A DNA stretch of 64,000 bases from Prorocentrum cordatum (Eukaryota; Sar; Dinophyceae; Prorocentrales; Prorocentraceae): contig CAUYUJ010006491.1 in assembly GCA_963575745.1 (NCBI GenBank), positions 372,942 through 436,941 on the forward strand, read 5' to 3'. Position 1 is the first letter of the stretch. Each line of letters begins with the position of its first letter. Positions 31,384 to 42,975 of this stretch are shown one piece after another. Under the pieces are notes generated by a model. The model saw only the letters and a program-made list of their open reading frames with translations, was not told the DNA's origin and did no database searches. The position numbers were made by a program, and so were the translations under genes.

Positions 31384-31602
31384 CGGTCAGGAACTTTGGC
31401 TCAGCGTGTCGCGCCGCCGGTTTTTGCCCACCACGCCTCGGCGCGACACGCTAATCATCCACTTCCTGGCGCCCTGGCATCAGCGCTCCGAACCTTTTCC
31501 GGCCTCCGGCCCCGCGAAGCGGAGCGACACCCCATCATGTTGCAAGGGACAGCATGTGGCAGGGGCCACAGCCGCGACACGCTGAGCAAAAGTTCCTGAC
31601 CG
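31384..31602. mobile_element. inverted-repeat element, (C)AGTCAG family, copy 2
   Basis: Ends CGGTCAGGAACTTTGGCTCA and GAGCAAAAGTTCCTGACCG are inverted repeats that pair almost perfectly for about 30 bp, down to CGCGACACGCTGAGC. The interior aligns with copy 1 (27945-28160). No target duplication was seen in either copy. Confidence 0.8.
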
Positions 31603-32446
31603 TAGATACATCGCCGAGTGCTGTGAGGAGGGCGGGGTCTGGCCTGAGTGGCCCCTGGAAACGACAGGGCCGTTTTTGTTACCGATTCCATCTTGCCGTG
31701 TTTTTGCCAATTCCGACGCTTTTTTTTGCTGGTTCCGACGCTGTTTTTTCTGCCTGTTCTGGCTCCGATTCCAATCCTGGAGCTGTTTTTTGGCGGTTTC
31801 CGGTCGCTGCTTTTTTGGCCGTTTCCATTTTCAAGAGGCGTTTTTCGGAAAGGGTGAAAAAACGGTCCTGCCGCTTCCGGGTTCCACTAAGGGTCTGGCT
31901 ACAGGCAGAGGCCTGGCTCCCCTCTCAACAGCCCGAAAAGGTGTCTCTGAAGAGCTTTTTGGGGTCTCTGAAGAAATTTTCTGAGCCTTGTTGGGTCTGT
32001 TAGGAGCCTTGTGCGGCCTCTGTAGAGCCTCTTGGGTCGTCACATGTGTCACCTTTCGTCTTCATTTGTGGAGGAGCTCTTGTGGACGTTTGGGCCGTCT
32101 TGAGGCTGTCTGAGGCTTGTCGGGCAGTCTTGGGGGTCCCTTGGAGCCCTCTTGTGCCATTTTGGGGCCCTCTTGAGCCGTCTTTAGGCCCAAGATGCGC
32201 CTTTTGGCTCAAGCGTCGACCAGCGCATGCATCGCTGACATTCCCGCGGGGAACTTGTCCGTGCGACCGCGTATCCGCGGGACCGACCATGTGTCCGCTG
32301 GACCGCGCCTGGGAATCCACACCGCAGGGGCGCGGAGACGGATACGTTCGCCGCCCGTGATTAAGAGACCTCCCCCCCCCCAAGAGCAGCCCACGGCGTT
32401 CTGAACATCTTCCCGCCCCCTCCCGCGTCGACCCCGGGGCGCTCCG
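31603..32446. other. T-rich tract, CTTGGG block, no recognised gene
   Basis: At 31665-31850, repeated TTTTTTGC(C/T)GGTTCCG-like motifs. At 31950-32190, decayed CTTGGGG minisatellite of the 390-1010 type. A spliced-leader-like 12-mer lies at 32202-32213. Confidence 0.55.
32202..32213 (+). other. 12-nt match to the 3' end of the dinoflagellate spliced leader
   Basis: TTTTGGCTCAAG matches the last 12 nt of the conserved dinoflagellate spliced leader. The preceding CC is shared, with one base missing (CCTTTTGG instead of CCATTTTGG). Relic leaders in genomic DNA mark reinserted cDNAs. It sits at the end of a CTTGGG block, so a chance match is possible. Confidence 0.3.
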
Positions 32447-32643
32447 CTCGGGCCAGATGGAAGGGGGGGCATTGGGCAAGGGGGGGTCCACGAAGTCTGC
32501 TGCATGCAGCTTCGGCCCCACCGAGGGGCCCGTTCCTCGACACGTGGGCGCCTCCCGGCGCCGGGAGGTACCGGGAAAAGCAGCTACGTGAGCCGATTCT
32601 CAAACCCCCCCCTTCTGCTATCCCCCCCTTTCGCGCAGCCCGA
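32447..32643. mobile_element. long-TIR element with G-run ends (CTCGGG family), copy 2
   Basis: Same organisation as 26961-27156: CTCGGGCC start, GGGGGGG runs, CTGCATGCAGC, a CCACCGAGGGGCCC block, GGCGCC(G)GGAGG and CAGCTACGTGAGC, then the inverted C-run end. Confidence 0.7.
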
Positions 32644-32649
32644 TGCGCG

Positions 32650-33409
32650 CCTCGAGGTTGGGGCGCTGCGACCGCGGATGCCTCCAGCGGCGCAGGCCCA
32701 GGCCTCGCCAGTGGGCACTTCCGGGTCGGCGCGTACAGCAGATGGGCCCCGAGCTGTCCCAGTTCCCTTTCCTCCTATTCCTCCTCCTCTATCGACCTCC
32801 TCCTCCTGCCTGTCTGGACAGGGCATGATGGCTCACAAGTTTCGTGGCTGGCCTGATGGCTTCCAGGCTCTTGCCCATTCTGTGTTGACCTTGAGCACTG
32901 TTTGCGGAGTTGTTGCCTGACTTCCGATTCCACGGTGGCCATCGTAGACACACACACACATATTCAAACTTGCCGTATCTAATAGTAGGTGGTTTCTTTG
33001 TCTTTGGCCGACTAGACCTAAGATCTAGAAGGCCAGGCTTATGGCTTATGCCCCTATTCTCCTCTTTGCGCCAGCCTTTCCTTTAGCGTCTTTTGCCAGG
33101 CTCCCTCGAGTGCATGCTGCGCACGTGTAACACCGCTTCGTTTGGTCTTCAGCAATTCATCTCGAGCCCTGCTTGCCGGGACTTTGCAGTGCGGGCCGTG
33201 GGTGAACATGCGCGGCCCAAGAACCCAGAAGTATGTGTGGATTTGCCAAGCATGCGTGTTGCCTCCACATCCTCGTCGTAGCTGTCGTGTGTGTGTGGCG
33301 CACTTGCGCCCGCGGGCATCCAGAACGAATTGCCATTCAAGTGTGTGTGTGTGTGTGTGCAAGTTCCTTCCGTGCTTATGACGATGTGTGGCTTCGTTTG
33401 CAGTGCATG
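32650..33409. other. no recognised gene; short CA/TG runs
   Basis: Single-copy sequence; (CA)n at 32949-32960 and (GT)n at 33340-33358. Confidence 0.45.
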
Positions 33410-35170
33410 TATGCGTCTCTCTCTCTTTCTCTTTCTTTTTGTTCCTCTCTCTCTCTCTCTCTTCTCCTAACTATAGACATGTACACACATATCTCTATAT
33501 ATATATGTATATGGACAGCCCCCCCCCCAGCACCCATTCTTCGTCTTTTTTCTTTCCACGTTGTCTTTCGCATCCCTTCCTCCGCTCCCCTTTTTGTTCT
33601 CTGTCCCGTTGTCCTCCGTCCTCCTTGCCGTCCTCTCTCTCTCTCTCTCGTTTGCCACTTCTCCCCATGGGGGCTGCGGGCGCCTTTTTCGTCGCCTCCG
33701 CGTAGGGGAGACCAACGCTTGAAGGGGCGCCATCCTCCACACAGGAACCTATGATTTAATATGGATTTCTCTCACAGAGGAGGAGGAGGGGGAGGAGGAT
33801 CAGGGGGGAGACAAATATGGAGGGGGGACAGCGAAAGAGAGAGAGAGAGAGAGAGAGGGGAGACTCGAGGGAGCAGCGATCCCTGTGACACCACAATGTT
33901 TGCGACGCCTGGGGGCCCCAAACCTCATGATTTCATTTGGATTTGTGGGATTTCTGGGGTGAAAATCCCAGAAGCCCCATGATTTCATTTGGATATGTTT
34001 TGGATTTTTGGGATTTTTGGCCCTCCAGCAAAATCAGCTCAGGGGCCCCTCAGGGGTCAGAGTCCAAAACATCCAAATGAATCCACAGGTTTCGCGATGT
34101 CAGGGTGCCCCAAACCCTATGGTTTCATTTGGATTTTTTGAATTTCTGGGATGGGAAATCACAGAAACCTAATGATTTCATTTGGATGTTTAGGATTTTT
34201 GGGATTTTGCTGCCTTCCAGCAAAACTCAGCACAAGTGGGCCCAGACCCTCCCAAATCCAAAACATCACAACAATCACAATGAGTTTATAGGGATTCTGG
34301 GATTCTCATCCCAGAAATCCAAAAAATCCAAATGAATTCGTAGGGTTCGGGGCACCCTGATATCGCGAAACTTGTGAATTCATTTGGATGTTTTGGATTC
34401 TGACCCCTGAGGGGCTCCTGAGCTGATTTTGCTGGACGGCAGAAAATCCCCAAACTCACAAGCATCCAAATGAAATCATAGGGTTTCTGGGATTCTCATC
34501 CCAGAAATCCAAAACATCCATATGACATCATGAGGTTTGGGGCACCCTGACATCGCGAAACCTGTGAATTCATTTGGATGTTTTGGATTCTGACCCCTGA
34601 GGGGCTCCGGGGCTGATTTTGCTTGAGGGCAGAAAATCACAAACATCCCAAACATCCAAATGAAATCATAGGGTTTCTGGGATTCTCATCCCAGAAATCC
34701 AGAACATCCCAATGAAATAACATGGTTTGGGCCCCCCCGGCGTCGCAAACATTGTGGTGTCACAGGGATCGCTGCTCCCTCGAGTCTCTCTCCCCCTCTC
34801 TCTCTCTCTCTTTCGCTGTCCCCCTCCATATTTGTCTCCCCCCTGATCCTCCTCCCCCTCCTGCTCCTGTGTTAGAGAAATCCATATTTAATCATAGGGT
34901 GTGGGGGCACTGGCGTGTCTGGGGGAGGGTCCCTGCAAGCCTTGGTCTTCCTGTGTGGAGGATGGCGCCCCTTCAAGCGTTGGTCTCCCCTGCGCGGAGG
35001 CGACGAAAAAGGCGCCCGCAGCCCCCATGGAGAGAAGTGGCAAGCGAGAGAGAGAGAGAGGACGGCAAGGAGGACGGAGGACAACGGGACAGAGAACAAA
35101 AAGGGGAGCGGAGGAAGGGATGCGAAAGACAACGTGGAAAGAAAAAAGACGAATAATGGGCTACGGAAAC
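33410..35170. repeat. large palindrome, arms ~450 bp plus inverted inner repeats
   Basis: The left arm from about 33530 to 33990 is the reverse complement of about 34680 to 35160, apart from a ~50-bp insertion in the right arm (about 34900-34950). The arms include the CCATGGGGGCTGCGGGCGCC block, the (GA)n or (CT)n run and GGAGCAGCGATCCCTGTGAC. The centre (about 34000-34680) carries ~200-bp units with CATTTGGATGTTTTGGATT, GACCCCTGAGGGGC and GGGATTCTCATCCCAGAAAT: two direct copies on the right and an inverted, degraded one on the left. A partial extra copy of the arm lies at 35418-35530. Confidence 0.8.
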
Positions 35171-35194
35171 GGGAGGATGAGAGAGCGAGGGGGG

Positions 35195-35232
<38 letters not shown>

Positions 35233-36019
35233 CAGAGAGAGAGAGAGAACTGAGGGGGGGGGGTGGGAGGGAGAAGGGGGGAGGAAGGAAGGGGGAAGGA
35301 AAAGATGATGGGGATGGGGTGGGGAGATGGACGACGATATTGAAAATAAGCATTAATAGGAAGAGTGGGAGCGAGCTGTGCACAGGCCGAGGCCCGAGGG
35401 GAAATCAGCGGGTACTGTGAGTGCTGTGGGTGCCCCCAGGATTCGCAAACATTGTGATTTCACAGGGATCGCTGCTCCCTCGAGTCTCCCCCTTTCGCTC
35501 TCTCTCTGTCCCCCTCCGCCTCTGTCTCCCCCCTTCTCCTCTTCCTCCCCCTCCTCCTCCTTCTACGAGCAGAGACAAAGTGTGTCAGAGGGAGAGAGAG
35601 AGAGAGAGAGAGAGTGAGTCGTTCAACCGATGCAAAATGAATGGGTGCTGGAGGGGGGCTGCGCGCACATATATATATATATAGATATATATATATGGTT
35701 TCGTGACGTACGTGCGATCTATCGTTTTGGTCGCGTCCATCAAGACTTCGCGCAGATATCTGTACCTAGTGAACGCTTCGCCAGAGCCTGCCTTTGGAGA
35801 GGGGAGTGAAGGAGGCGGGAGGAACCAGGAGGGAGGAAGGTGGAAGGAGTGCTGGAAGAGGGACGCACTCTGGGGAGGAGAGGAGGGGAGGGCGAGGGAG
35901 TAAGGGGTAGTGGGAGACGGAGGGGGTGGAGGGAGGCGCGGTGTCAAATGAAGGCGGGCAGAGGAGGGAGGAGGGAGGAAATGATGTAGACGAGGGAGGA
36001 GGGAGAAGGGCAAAGGAAT
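35171..36019. repeat. GA-rich tracts, partial arm copy, TA run
   Basis: (GA)n at 35195-35250 and 35590-35615; partial copy of the palindrome arm (GCAAACATTGTG, CAGGGATCGCTGCTCCCTCG) at 35440-35490; TA run at 35668-35696; GGAGG-rich purine stretch at 35800-36010. Confidence 0.75.
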
Positions 36020-36639
36020 AGGGGGGGGGCATAGGGTCCGAGGCGCAGGGCCCCGCCCATCGGGTCCTAGCCGAACATCGCCGACCAGCCCCGCCTAGAG
36101 TGCCCACTGCAGATGCTTGGGTGCGCCCTTGAGCGTTTTTTGTCCGCACGGTATTTCTGCTTCCGGACTTGGCTATCTGCAGAGGGTTCTATCCACAGCG
36201 CTTTGGTTTATCTGGGGGGGCTTCCAGATTTCTCAATTATCTGCCGCCATCTTCAAGTGGGCACACCCAGGATGCATGTTCCAGCCACGAATGGGCCCGC
36301 ACCCAGAGGACGTCCGATGGCCACTTCGAATGTGGGACCGGGGACATGGCCGAGAGTTTGCATGGGGCCGTACATAAGCAATGACGTGAACGAACCGCCC
36401 CGAACACAGAACTTGATATAGATCAGATCATAATTGTTTGCTGTCTCCTTAATGTCGTCGTCGGCGTCGTCGCTGCCCTCTTCTTCCCCCCCCCCTTCCC
36501 CTCCTCCGCCTCCTGCCCAGCCCCCCGCCGCGCGGCATCCGGATCTTGTCATGGTCGCGCACCAGCAAGCCTTGCGATTCTGAGGCACGAGCAGGCCTGT
36601 TCTGGGAGGTCTCAGTGACCCAGACGGGGCGCGCCTCGG
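36020..36639. other. no recognised gene
   Basis: Single-copy-looking sequence with short open frames on both strands. Confidence 0.45.
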
Positions 36640-36800
36640 GACGTGCGAGCCAAGGGACGTGCCAGGGGACATCTCAGGGGACGTGCCGGGGGACGTGGCA
36701 GGCACGCTCCCAGTGGACGCGCGAAGAGGGTACCATGGGACGTGCCAGGGGACGTGCTAGGGGACGTGCCACGGGACGCGACACGGGACGCGCCCTGCGT
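36640..36800 (+). repeat. GGGACGTGCCAG minisatellite
   Basis: About ten degenerate 10-13 bp units (GGGACGTGCCAG, GGGACGCGACAC), interrupted at 36700-36730. Confidence 0.85.
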
Positions 36801-37139
36801 CTTTTGGAGCGCCTTTGGGAGCCTCGAAGACCACGCCCAGAAGGGAAAACATACCTGACACAGAGTTTCCGGGACCTTCGTGGGGTACTTTTCGTCCATG
36901 CGCTTCCAGTTGCCGTCCCGCACGCGCAAACCAGAATTATTCTAGAGCTCTCACCAGGGAGTTTAGCACGCCTCTGGCCCGTGGTGCTGGCGAAGTTGTC
37001 ATGGATAAGAGGGGTGGACTGGCTAACGTGCTGGTATGTGTTAACTCGGACGAGCGATGGTGCTTAATACATATCAAAAACATGGACGGCATGCGGAGAG
37101 GAGCGATTAATTCTGACCTCGTCGAGGGAGTGTAGTAGT
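36801..37139. other. no recognised gene
   Basis: A plus-strand frame ending at 37135 has a non-repetitive tail (VVMDKRGGLANVLVCVNSDE) but no recognised family. Confidence 0.4.
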
Positions 37140-37345
37140 TTTTTGGGAAAAGGAATGGGCGTGGTGCGAGCTGTGGCGCAAGTGCTGTGGTGCAAGCTAT
37201 GTGGTGCAGTGCGTGCTGTGTGGTCCACGTGGTGAAAGCAGTGTGGGGTTTCCTCTTGGTGGTGCAGGCCACGGGGGGCAACCGACGTGGTGCAGTATGC
37301 TTTGGTGCAGGCTCTGCGTTGCAAGCTGCGTGGTGCAGTGCATGA
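37140..37345 (+). repeat. degenerate GTGGTGCA-type minisatellite
   Basis: Repeated GTGGTGCA, GTGCTGTGGTGCA and AAGC(T)GTGTGG motifs of irregular spacing. Confidence 0.7.
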
Positions 37346-37708
37346 GTAGAGCTCCTCCTCCGCTCAGATGGTCCACCCTTACTTCAGGTTGTAAAGAGTA
37401 CTTTGGACACCCTAACTCTTCGAAATCGTTCGGAGTTGCTTGTCCAGCACGCAAAAACATAACCATTTGGGTGCCAGCTGCGTGGTGCACCCAGCGCACG
37501 GGGGCGGTCACCTTGGCATCGCTCGGACGTGTGAATTTTTTCTCGGCGAGAACCATCGAGGACCATCCTGGACCATCGAGCAAAAAGAAGCACGCACGAC
37601 ATCGAAACATGCACGGGACATGGACGTCCGAGCGACGGCAAGCCCAGCGCAGGGGGGCGGTCACGAGGCGCCCACGGGCGGGCACCGGGCGGGCACCGGG
37701 CGGGCAGG

Positions 37709-37714
<6 letters not shown>
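37346..37714. other. no recognised gene
   Basis: Moderate-GC sequence, ending in a GGGCGGGCACC repeat that leads into the GGA tract. Confidence 0.45.
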
Positions 37715-37743
<29 letters not shown>

Positions 37744-37892
37744 GAGGAGGAGGAGGAGGAGGAGGAGGAGGAGGAGGAGGAGGAGGAGGAGGAGGAGGAG
37801 GAGGAGGAGGAGGAGGAGGAGGAGGGAGGAGAAGAAGGAGCAGGAGGAGGAGGAGGATGAGGAGGAGGATGAGGAGGAGGAGGAGGAGGTGC
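37715..37892 (+). repeat. (GGA)n microsatellite
   Basis: About 40 almost perfect GGA triplets, then imperfect ones. GGGCGGGCACC repeats flank it on both sides (37680-37710 and 37895-37922). Confidence 0.95.
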
Positions 37893-38400
37893 CCCACGGG
37901 CGGGCACCGGGCGGGCACCGGGCGAAGCCCCAACGCACGTACACCCCGGCGCACGGTGCGCCCAAAGGGCGGCCACCAGCCGGGCAGCGCAGAGAAGAGC
38001 CCCCAAGCGGAGGCACCGCTTGGGGGGGAAACAGTTGGAACTTTGGGCAAGAAAACAAAAAAACATAACATGACACATAGTGTGTGTATATATATATATA
38101 TACACATAAAGTTGGAACCTTGGGCCCGTACTGATTTTACAGTCAAAAGCCCTAAGAAGGACGCGCGGCTTTGCTCAGGGAACCCTTGCGTCCTTGCTCT
38201 TCCTTGCTCTTGCGTCCTTGAGGTTTTCGTCGTCCGCCGCCCCACAAATCCCAACTTAGGCTTCCAAGGGTCTTGCGTCCTTGCCGCGCGTCCTTATTAG
38301 GGTTTTTGATTGTACGAACCCCCAGGTGGAAGCACCGCTTGGGGGGAAACAGTTGGAACCTTGGGCCCGTGCTAATTTTATTCCGCACTCGTTTGCAGTC
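37893..38400 (+). repeat. direct repeats with GAAACAGTTGGAACCTTGGG
   Basis: About 37998-38045 and 38322-38375 share GG(A/T)GG(A/C)A(A/G)GCACCGCTTGG and GGGGAAACAGTTGGAAC(C/T)TT; a shorter GTTGGAACCTTGGGCCCGT copy lies at 38112. A TA run is at 38086-38103. Confidence 0.75.
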
Positions 38401-38479
38401 TTTTGGGCCGGCCTTTTTTCGGTCATGGCACCGTTGATGAGTTTTCGAGCTCGAAGAGATCTTTGGGTCTGCGCCCCCC

Positions 38480-39200
38480 AGGCAAAATGAATCATGCTCT
38501 CGCGAGACTCCATGCCGCAATGCTCGTGTTGCTGAGTCCTGTTCTCGCCATAACCGCTGGTTTCGTTGGTGGGCCAGAATCGCGCTCTCGCCGAGGCCCC
38601 TTCCACTTTCGTGATTCAGAATCGCGTTCGCGAGATTGTGGTGGACACGTTCGTGATTTGCTATGGGTAAGAATCGCGCTCCCGCCCGAGCTCTGGGGCC
38701 GCGTTTCGAGACTGGGCTGTGTGCCCTCCTCTGAGCGTTGGCCACGACACAATCGTGATTCAGAATCGCGGTGCCGCTTGAGCGCTGGCCGAATTCGGAG
38801 CCCCCCCAAACAACAGGTCTTTTTCGTGCTCTCGCTTCAACCCAGGTGTAAGTTCGCGCATGAGAACCGTGCACTCGCTTTACTTAGCTCTGTACGCTCG
38901 GGGTTCAGAATCGTGCTCTCACCCCAGCGCTGGCAACATCGTTCATCCCAGATCGTGCCCTCGCTGCTACGCCAGTTCTACTCGAACATCGGATCACGGC
39001 CCTCTCCCTACTTCTGGCCACGTGCACGGCGCAGAGTCGTGCTCTTCGCCAGCGCTGGCTGCTTTCCTATCTCAACACGATGGCCTTCGCTACACTCTTC
39101 GCTTGCAACCTCGTTCTCGTGCCAGCCATGGCTACCTTCGGAATCCAGAGCCGCGCTCTCGCCTCGGCGCCGGCCACGGCAGCGGGTGACCAGACGCCTG
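38480..39200 (+). repeat. tandem repeat with CAGAATCGCGCTCTCGC keyword
   Basis: The keyword recurs, with changes, at about 38577, 38628, 38670, 38760, 38906, 39025 and 39145, usually followed by a CC(C/G)(A/G)GCGCTGGC-like block. Units vary between ~45 and ~145 bp and are strongly diverged. Confidence 0.65.
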
Positions 39201-41353
39201 TTCGGGTGCTCTTGTAGAGTCCAGCTCCGCGTGCTGCAGCGATCGGGGCCAGCCCCGCGGAAGCAGTTCTGCGGATGAGGGCCCATCAGTGGCGGTGATG
39301 CAATGGCTAATTATGTGCGCCTGGGCATGCAAGCTGCGTTTCCGCGCCGAGCTTCCGCCGCTTGCACCCGCTCATGGCGTTTGTGCCTGCGCACATCTGA
39401 TGCAGCTCCACTGGTGATTCTTCGAAGCGCGTGCTGCTGCGGTTCAAGACGGGCAGCGAGTCTGAAGCCACATGCTGTCTATCCTAATGATGGCGCGCCG
39501 TTGGTGACAGAGCGCTCAGTCTGCTGGTCTGGTTCCGAAGGGTACCTGTTCTTGGGGTTTCCCCAGCACTCTTCTGTCAGGAGCATGTGACAGCAATGCG
39601 CTGCACTAATCGCCCGCGGGGTCACTGGCATGCAATGCGTCTCTCATTCTGGTTATCTCTTTCAAGCTTTCTGCCTGCATCCAACACTTCTTCTCGAGCT
39701 CTTTATCGGGTACATGCCCTTCCATATGATTATTGCTTCTCTGTTGTGGTGATTATCCCAGCCCGCCCTCCATTGTTGGTCCGTCTTGCCGTTTGACCGT
39801 CTCGAGTCCCTGGTCACAAGAGCGGCCCAGAGCGTCGTGGGTTGGGCAGGTTAACCTTCTCAGGGAGCTCCTCGAGTAAGTAACTCTGCTTCTGCAGACG
39901 GTCAGCTCGAGGATATTCATATTAACTCCAGAAGGTGAACGACCCTTGACCTCGTGCGTGCGTCAGCTCTCTGGCATGGGGTACTTTTGCGTGCTTGACA
40001 TGTCGGTAGCCTTGGCACATGGCAGTCGGTCGTATAGACTGATTCGTGCACGTTTTTTTCAGACAGCGCTGGTGGTGTCACTGCAGCCGGCAATGCGCAT
40101 CACCCTGAGAATGCTGCTCGCAGCCGAACTCATGTCGAATGTGGTTTGCCACGCTATGCAGTTTATATGTGCGGGTTGGTTAAGTCTATCGGGTGCCAGT
40201 TGAAGGCCACTACATCTCGCATTCCAATCTGTCACGCCGTCTGCACTCAAATGTCAGCAAAGCACAGCGAAGCACTTGTTTGCGGCAGTTCACGGTGCAG
40301 CCAGTTGATGGGGTTCTTGGTTTCCGTGTGCTATCTCGTACGAAGCACGTGCGTCGTTGATACATGAGGCAGTTGAGCAGGGTGGGTATCGCAGCTACTC
40401 AATACGATGTGCGTCGTCCGAGGGCGGAGGGTGGCGGCGACTGGCAGGATGTGGTGTCCATCTTTCATGGTTCTTGTGTATAGCTTTGTGTTCGTGCCGC
40501 CGACATGTCGCCAGCAGCCAGAAGCCAGGAGCTTACACCGCCCTACGGCATGTGTTTAGAATCTAGGCCGAGGATAAATCCGTTCCAGAGCGTCTGGAAC
40601 GCTCGCAGAGCGTTCTGGAACGCTCTGAGCAGGCCGCGGCGCCCGAGGCATCCTCCAGAGCCTTGGTTCTCAGAGATTCCCGCTTTTTTCTCACCCGATT
40701 TTCGTCCTTTGTCCTCGTACTACCCCAGGTGAGGGGACGGCTACATCAAGTCGCTCCTGCCAGACCATAGCAGTATGACAGCCAGCATCGCGACTTCGAG
40801 GATCCGGTGTTTCAGTAAGTGTACGCGAGTCTGAGTTTTGTGGACGCGCCAGTGCTCGCTCGACCGCTTACGCGCTTGTGCGCGCGCGCGGGCTCTTGTT
40901 CTTTCTTCACCTGGCAAGTTTGCCACCAGCTGTTGCCCTTGATCTCTTTGTTGAGTAAGTTCAGAACGAAGCAGATAGCACCCCAAATCGCCCCCCCTCT
41001 CCCACGGATGACACTTTCCTGCTCACGCCGTTCCAGCCCGCTCCCCACCATGGGCCTGGGCTGGGTAGGCAGTAAAACTTGATCGAGGGTGCTGGTCGTG
41101 CGTCGACCGAGCCGTCATCGCTGGAGCAGAGGCCACACTCGGGGGCAGCGATGCGCGGCATCGGCAGCAGCACGAACGGGCCGGGTGGCTTTCGGAACCC
41201 ATCGTCGCCCCCCTGGAATCCGTGGAGTCCCCTGCCGCACGAGCTGGCGCCACAGAGGAGGCCTGCGCTCGCCGCTCGAGCAGGGTGGGCCAGCTGGGGT
41301 GGGGACTTCTGAGGCCGAGCGTCGAGCGCGCTGGACGCTCGCGACCTCCCCTC
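39201..41353. other. 2.1 kb of single-copy sequence without a recognised gene
   Basis: Moderate-GC sequence, short open frames on both strands, no recognised domain. A palindromic CGTTCTGGAACGC tract lies at 40585-40640. Confidence 0.4.
40585..40640. repeat. CGTTCTGGAACGC palindrome cluster
   Basis: CCAGAGCGTCTGGAACGCTC and AGAGCGTTCTGGAACGCTCT lie next to each other. Both are self-complementary and similar in type to the 12620-12865 array. Confidence 0.75.
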
Positions 41354-41507
41354 ACCAGCCTCGAACTTATCCATATCCCTAAGATTGACACGCCAAAAGG
41401 CGATGAACATCTTAGGGGTGCACCCTCGGAAACGGAGGGATTCCCTAAGATCGCCATCGTGATGAGGCGATGCCCAACATAGGGATAAGGATATGTTCCA
41501 GGCTGGT
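41354..41507. mobile_element. inverted-repeat element with ~40-bp arms (ACCAGCCT ends)
   Basis: ACCAGCCTCGAACTTATCCA at the left pairs with the reverse complement of TAAGGATATGTTCCAGGCTGGT at the right, with few mismatches. The inner arm CCTAAGATTG/CATAGGG extends it. The interior has CATCTTAGG and CCTAAGATC as a second, nested inverted pair. No second copy found. Confidence 0.7.
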
Positions 41508-42157
41508 AATCCCCCCTCCCCACCCCCTCGGCCTCCCTGCCGTGTGGCGAGGAGCCCACGGCAGGCTCGCGCTGCCTCGACGCCGCGGCGACAGGCAGGG
41601 ACTCCGGCCTGGGCGCTCCAGGCTGCATGCCTTCCGCGGGTGCCTTCTCGAGTGCGTGCACGCGGCGTCAGGGAGCCAGGGCCCGCGTCGTCCAGGCAGG
41701 AACCCTCCGTAGCTCTCCTCACTTTCTTGTGGCGTGTGGGGGGGCACGCGCCAGAAGCGTCCCCTCGTTGCCGGGGCCAGGCGTGCGGCTCGAGAGAGCT
41801 CGTCGGGATGGTGCCCGGGAGGGTTCCCCCCGACCACCTGTGAGCGGATGCATGCTGGGGCGATTCCTGGTACTTGGGCAGCCGCCGCCGCCTCCTGGTT
41901 TGTCCAGTGATCGTTGTTATCAGGTGGGCGGCGTCATATTCGGAAGTTTTGGGAAGCTTCTTTGTGGGCCTGCTGGGTTGCTCCTGTCAGGGCCTGTGTG
42001 CGCTTCTGGGGAGCCTCATAAGGGCCTCGCGGGGGGCGTCTCGGGGTTTCGTGGAGGCGCACTTAGGGGGGGGGGGGGGGGGGGGCAGAGGCAGGAAGGG
42101 AGGTGCGCAGGCTGGCGAAGGAGGAGTCGAGGTCAGGTTTGGGGCCCTCCTGGATCC
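41508..42157. other. no recognised gene; short CTTGGG-like stretch and a G run
   Basis: GGCCTGCTGGG/GGGGAGCCTC-type motifs at 41950-42060 and a ~20-bp poly-G at 42067-42085. Confidence 0.5.
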
Positions 42158-42165
42158 TCTTAGGG
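42158..42165. repeat. 8-bp target-site duplication, left
   Basis: TCTTAGGG; repeated exactly at 43745-43752 on the other side of the element. Confidence 0.8.
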
Positions 42166-42389
42166 TTAAGTCGGGCGTGTCCCCCTACAGGGGGATTTTG
42201 GACGATACTTAAACATTCAAAGCATATTCCCAAATGGTCTCTACCTAGCTCTGCCTAGAAGGGTTCTTACTCGGTTTGCTTAAAGGGGCCGGGCAGTGCT
42301 ACCCGCCCCGGGCGTTTCCCCCAGCTGCGCTCCCTGGGTGCCAAGCAAAAGCAACAGCACAAGCAAAAGCGAAGGCAACAGCGAAGGCA

Positions 42390-42600
42390 AAGCAAAAACA
42401 TAGCATAGCATAGCATAGCATAGCATAGCGCAGCATATCATAGCATAGCATAGCATGGCATAGCACAGCCTAGCCTAGCCTAGCCTAGCCTAGCCCAGCA
42501 TAGCATTGCGCAGCATAGCATAGCATAGCATAACATCGCATATCATACCATATCATAGCATAGCATAGCATATCAAAACATAGCATAGCGCAGCACAGCA
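42390..42600 (+). repeat. TAGCA pentanucleotide array (transposon cargo)
   Basis: (TAGCA)n with TAGCC and TATCA variants; AAGCAAAAGCAACAGC-type hexamers precede it and recur at 42660-42730. Confidence 0.9.
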
Positions 42601-42737
42601 TCCACGATTGCTGCTGCTATGTATCTATGTACTTATATGTGTGTGCGCACGTATGTTCCATGCAACGGCAAAGACAAAGGCAAAAGGCAAGAGCAACAGC
42701 AAAGGCAATGCAAAGCAAAAGCAGCACCAATGCGAAA

Positions 42738-42975
42738 GTGTATATGTAGATGTAGATGTAGGTGTAGGTGTAGATGTGGATGTAGGTGTAGATGTAGATG
42801 TAAATGTAGATGTAGGTGTAGATGTAGGTGTAGATGTAGATGTAGATGTGAGTCTCGCTGTTGTTGTAGATGTAGATGTAGATGCAGATATAGATGTATA
42901 TGTAGCTGTAGATGTAGATGTAGGTCTAGATGTAGATGTAGGTGTCGATGTAGATGTAGGTGTAGATATATCTGT
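42738..42975 (+). repeat. TAGATG hexanucleotide array (transposon cargo)
   Basis: (GTAGAT)n with GTAGGT variants, ending in a TATATA run at 42973-42990. Confidence 0.95.

Noticed and set aside
37197-38105. Open frames over the GGA tract at 37.7 kb on both strands
   Set aside because: Glu, Arg, Gly, Ser, Leu or Pro runs from the triplet repeat; flanking sequence has no domain.
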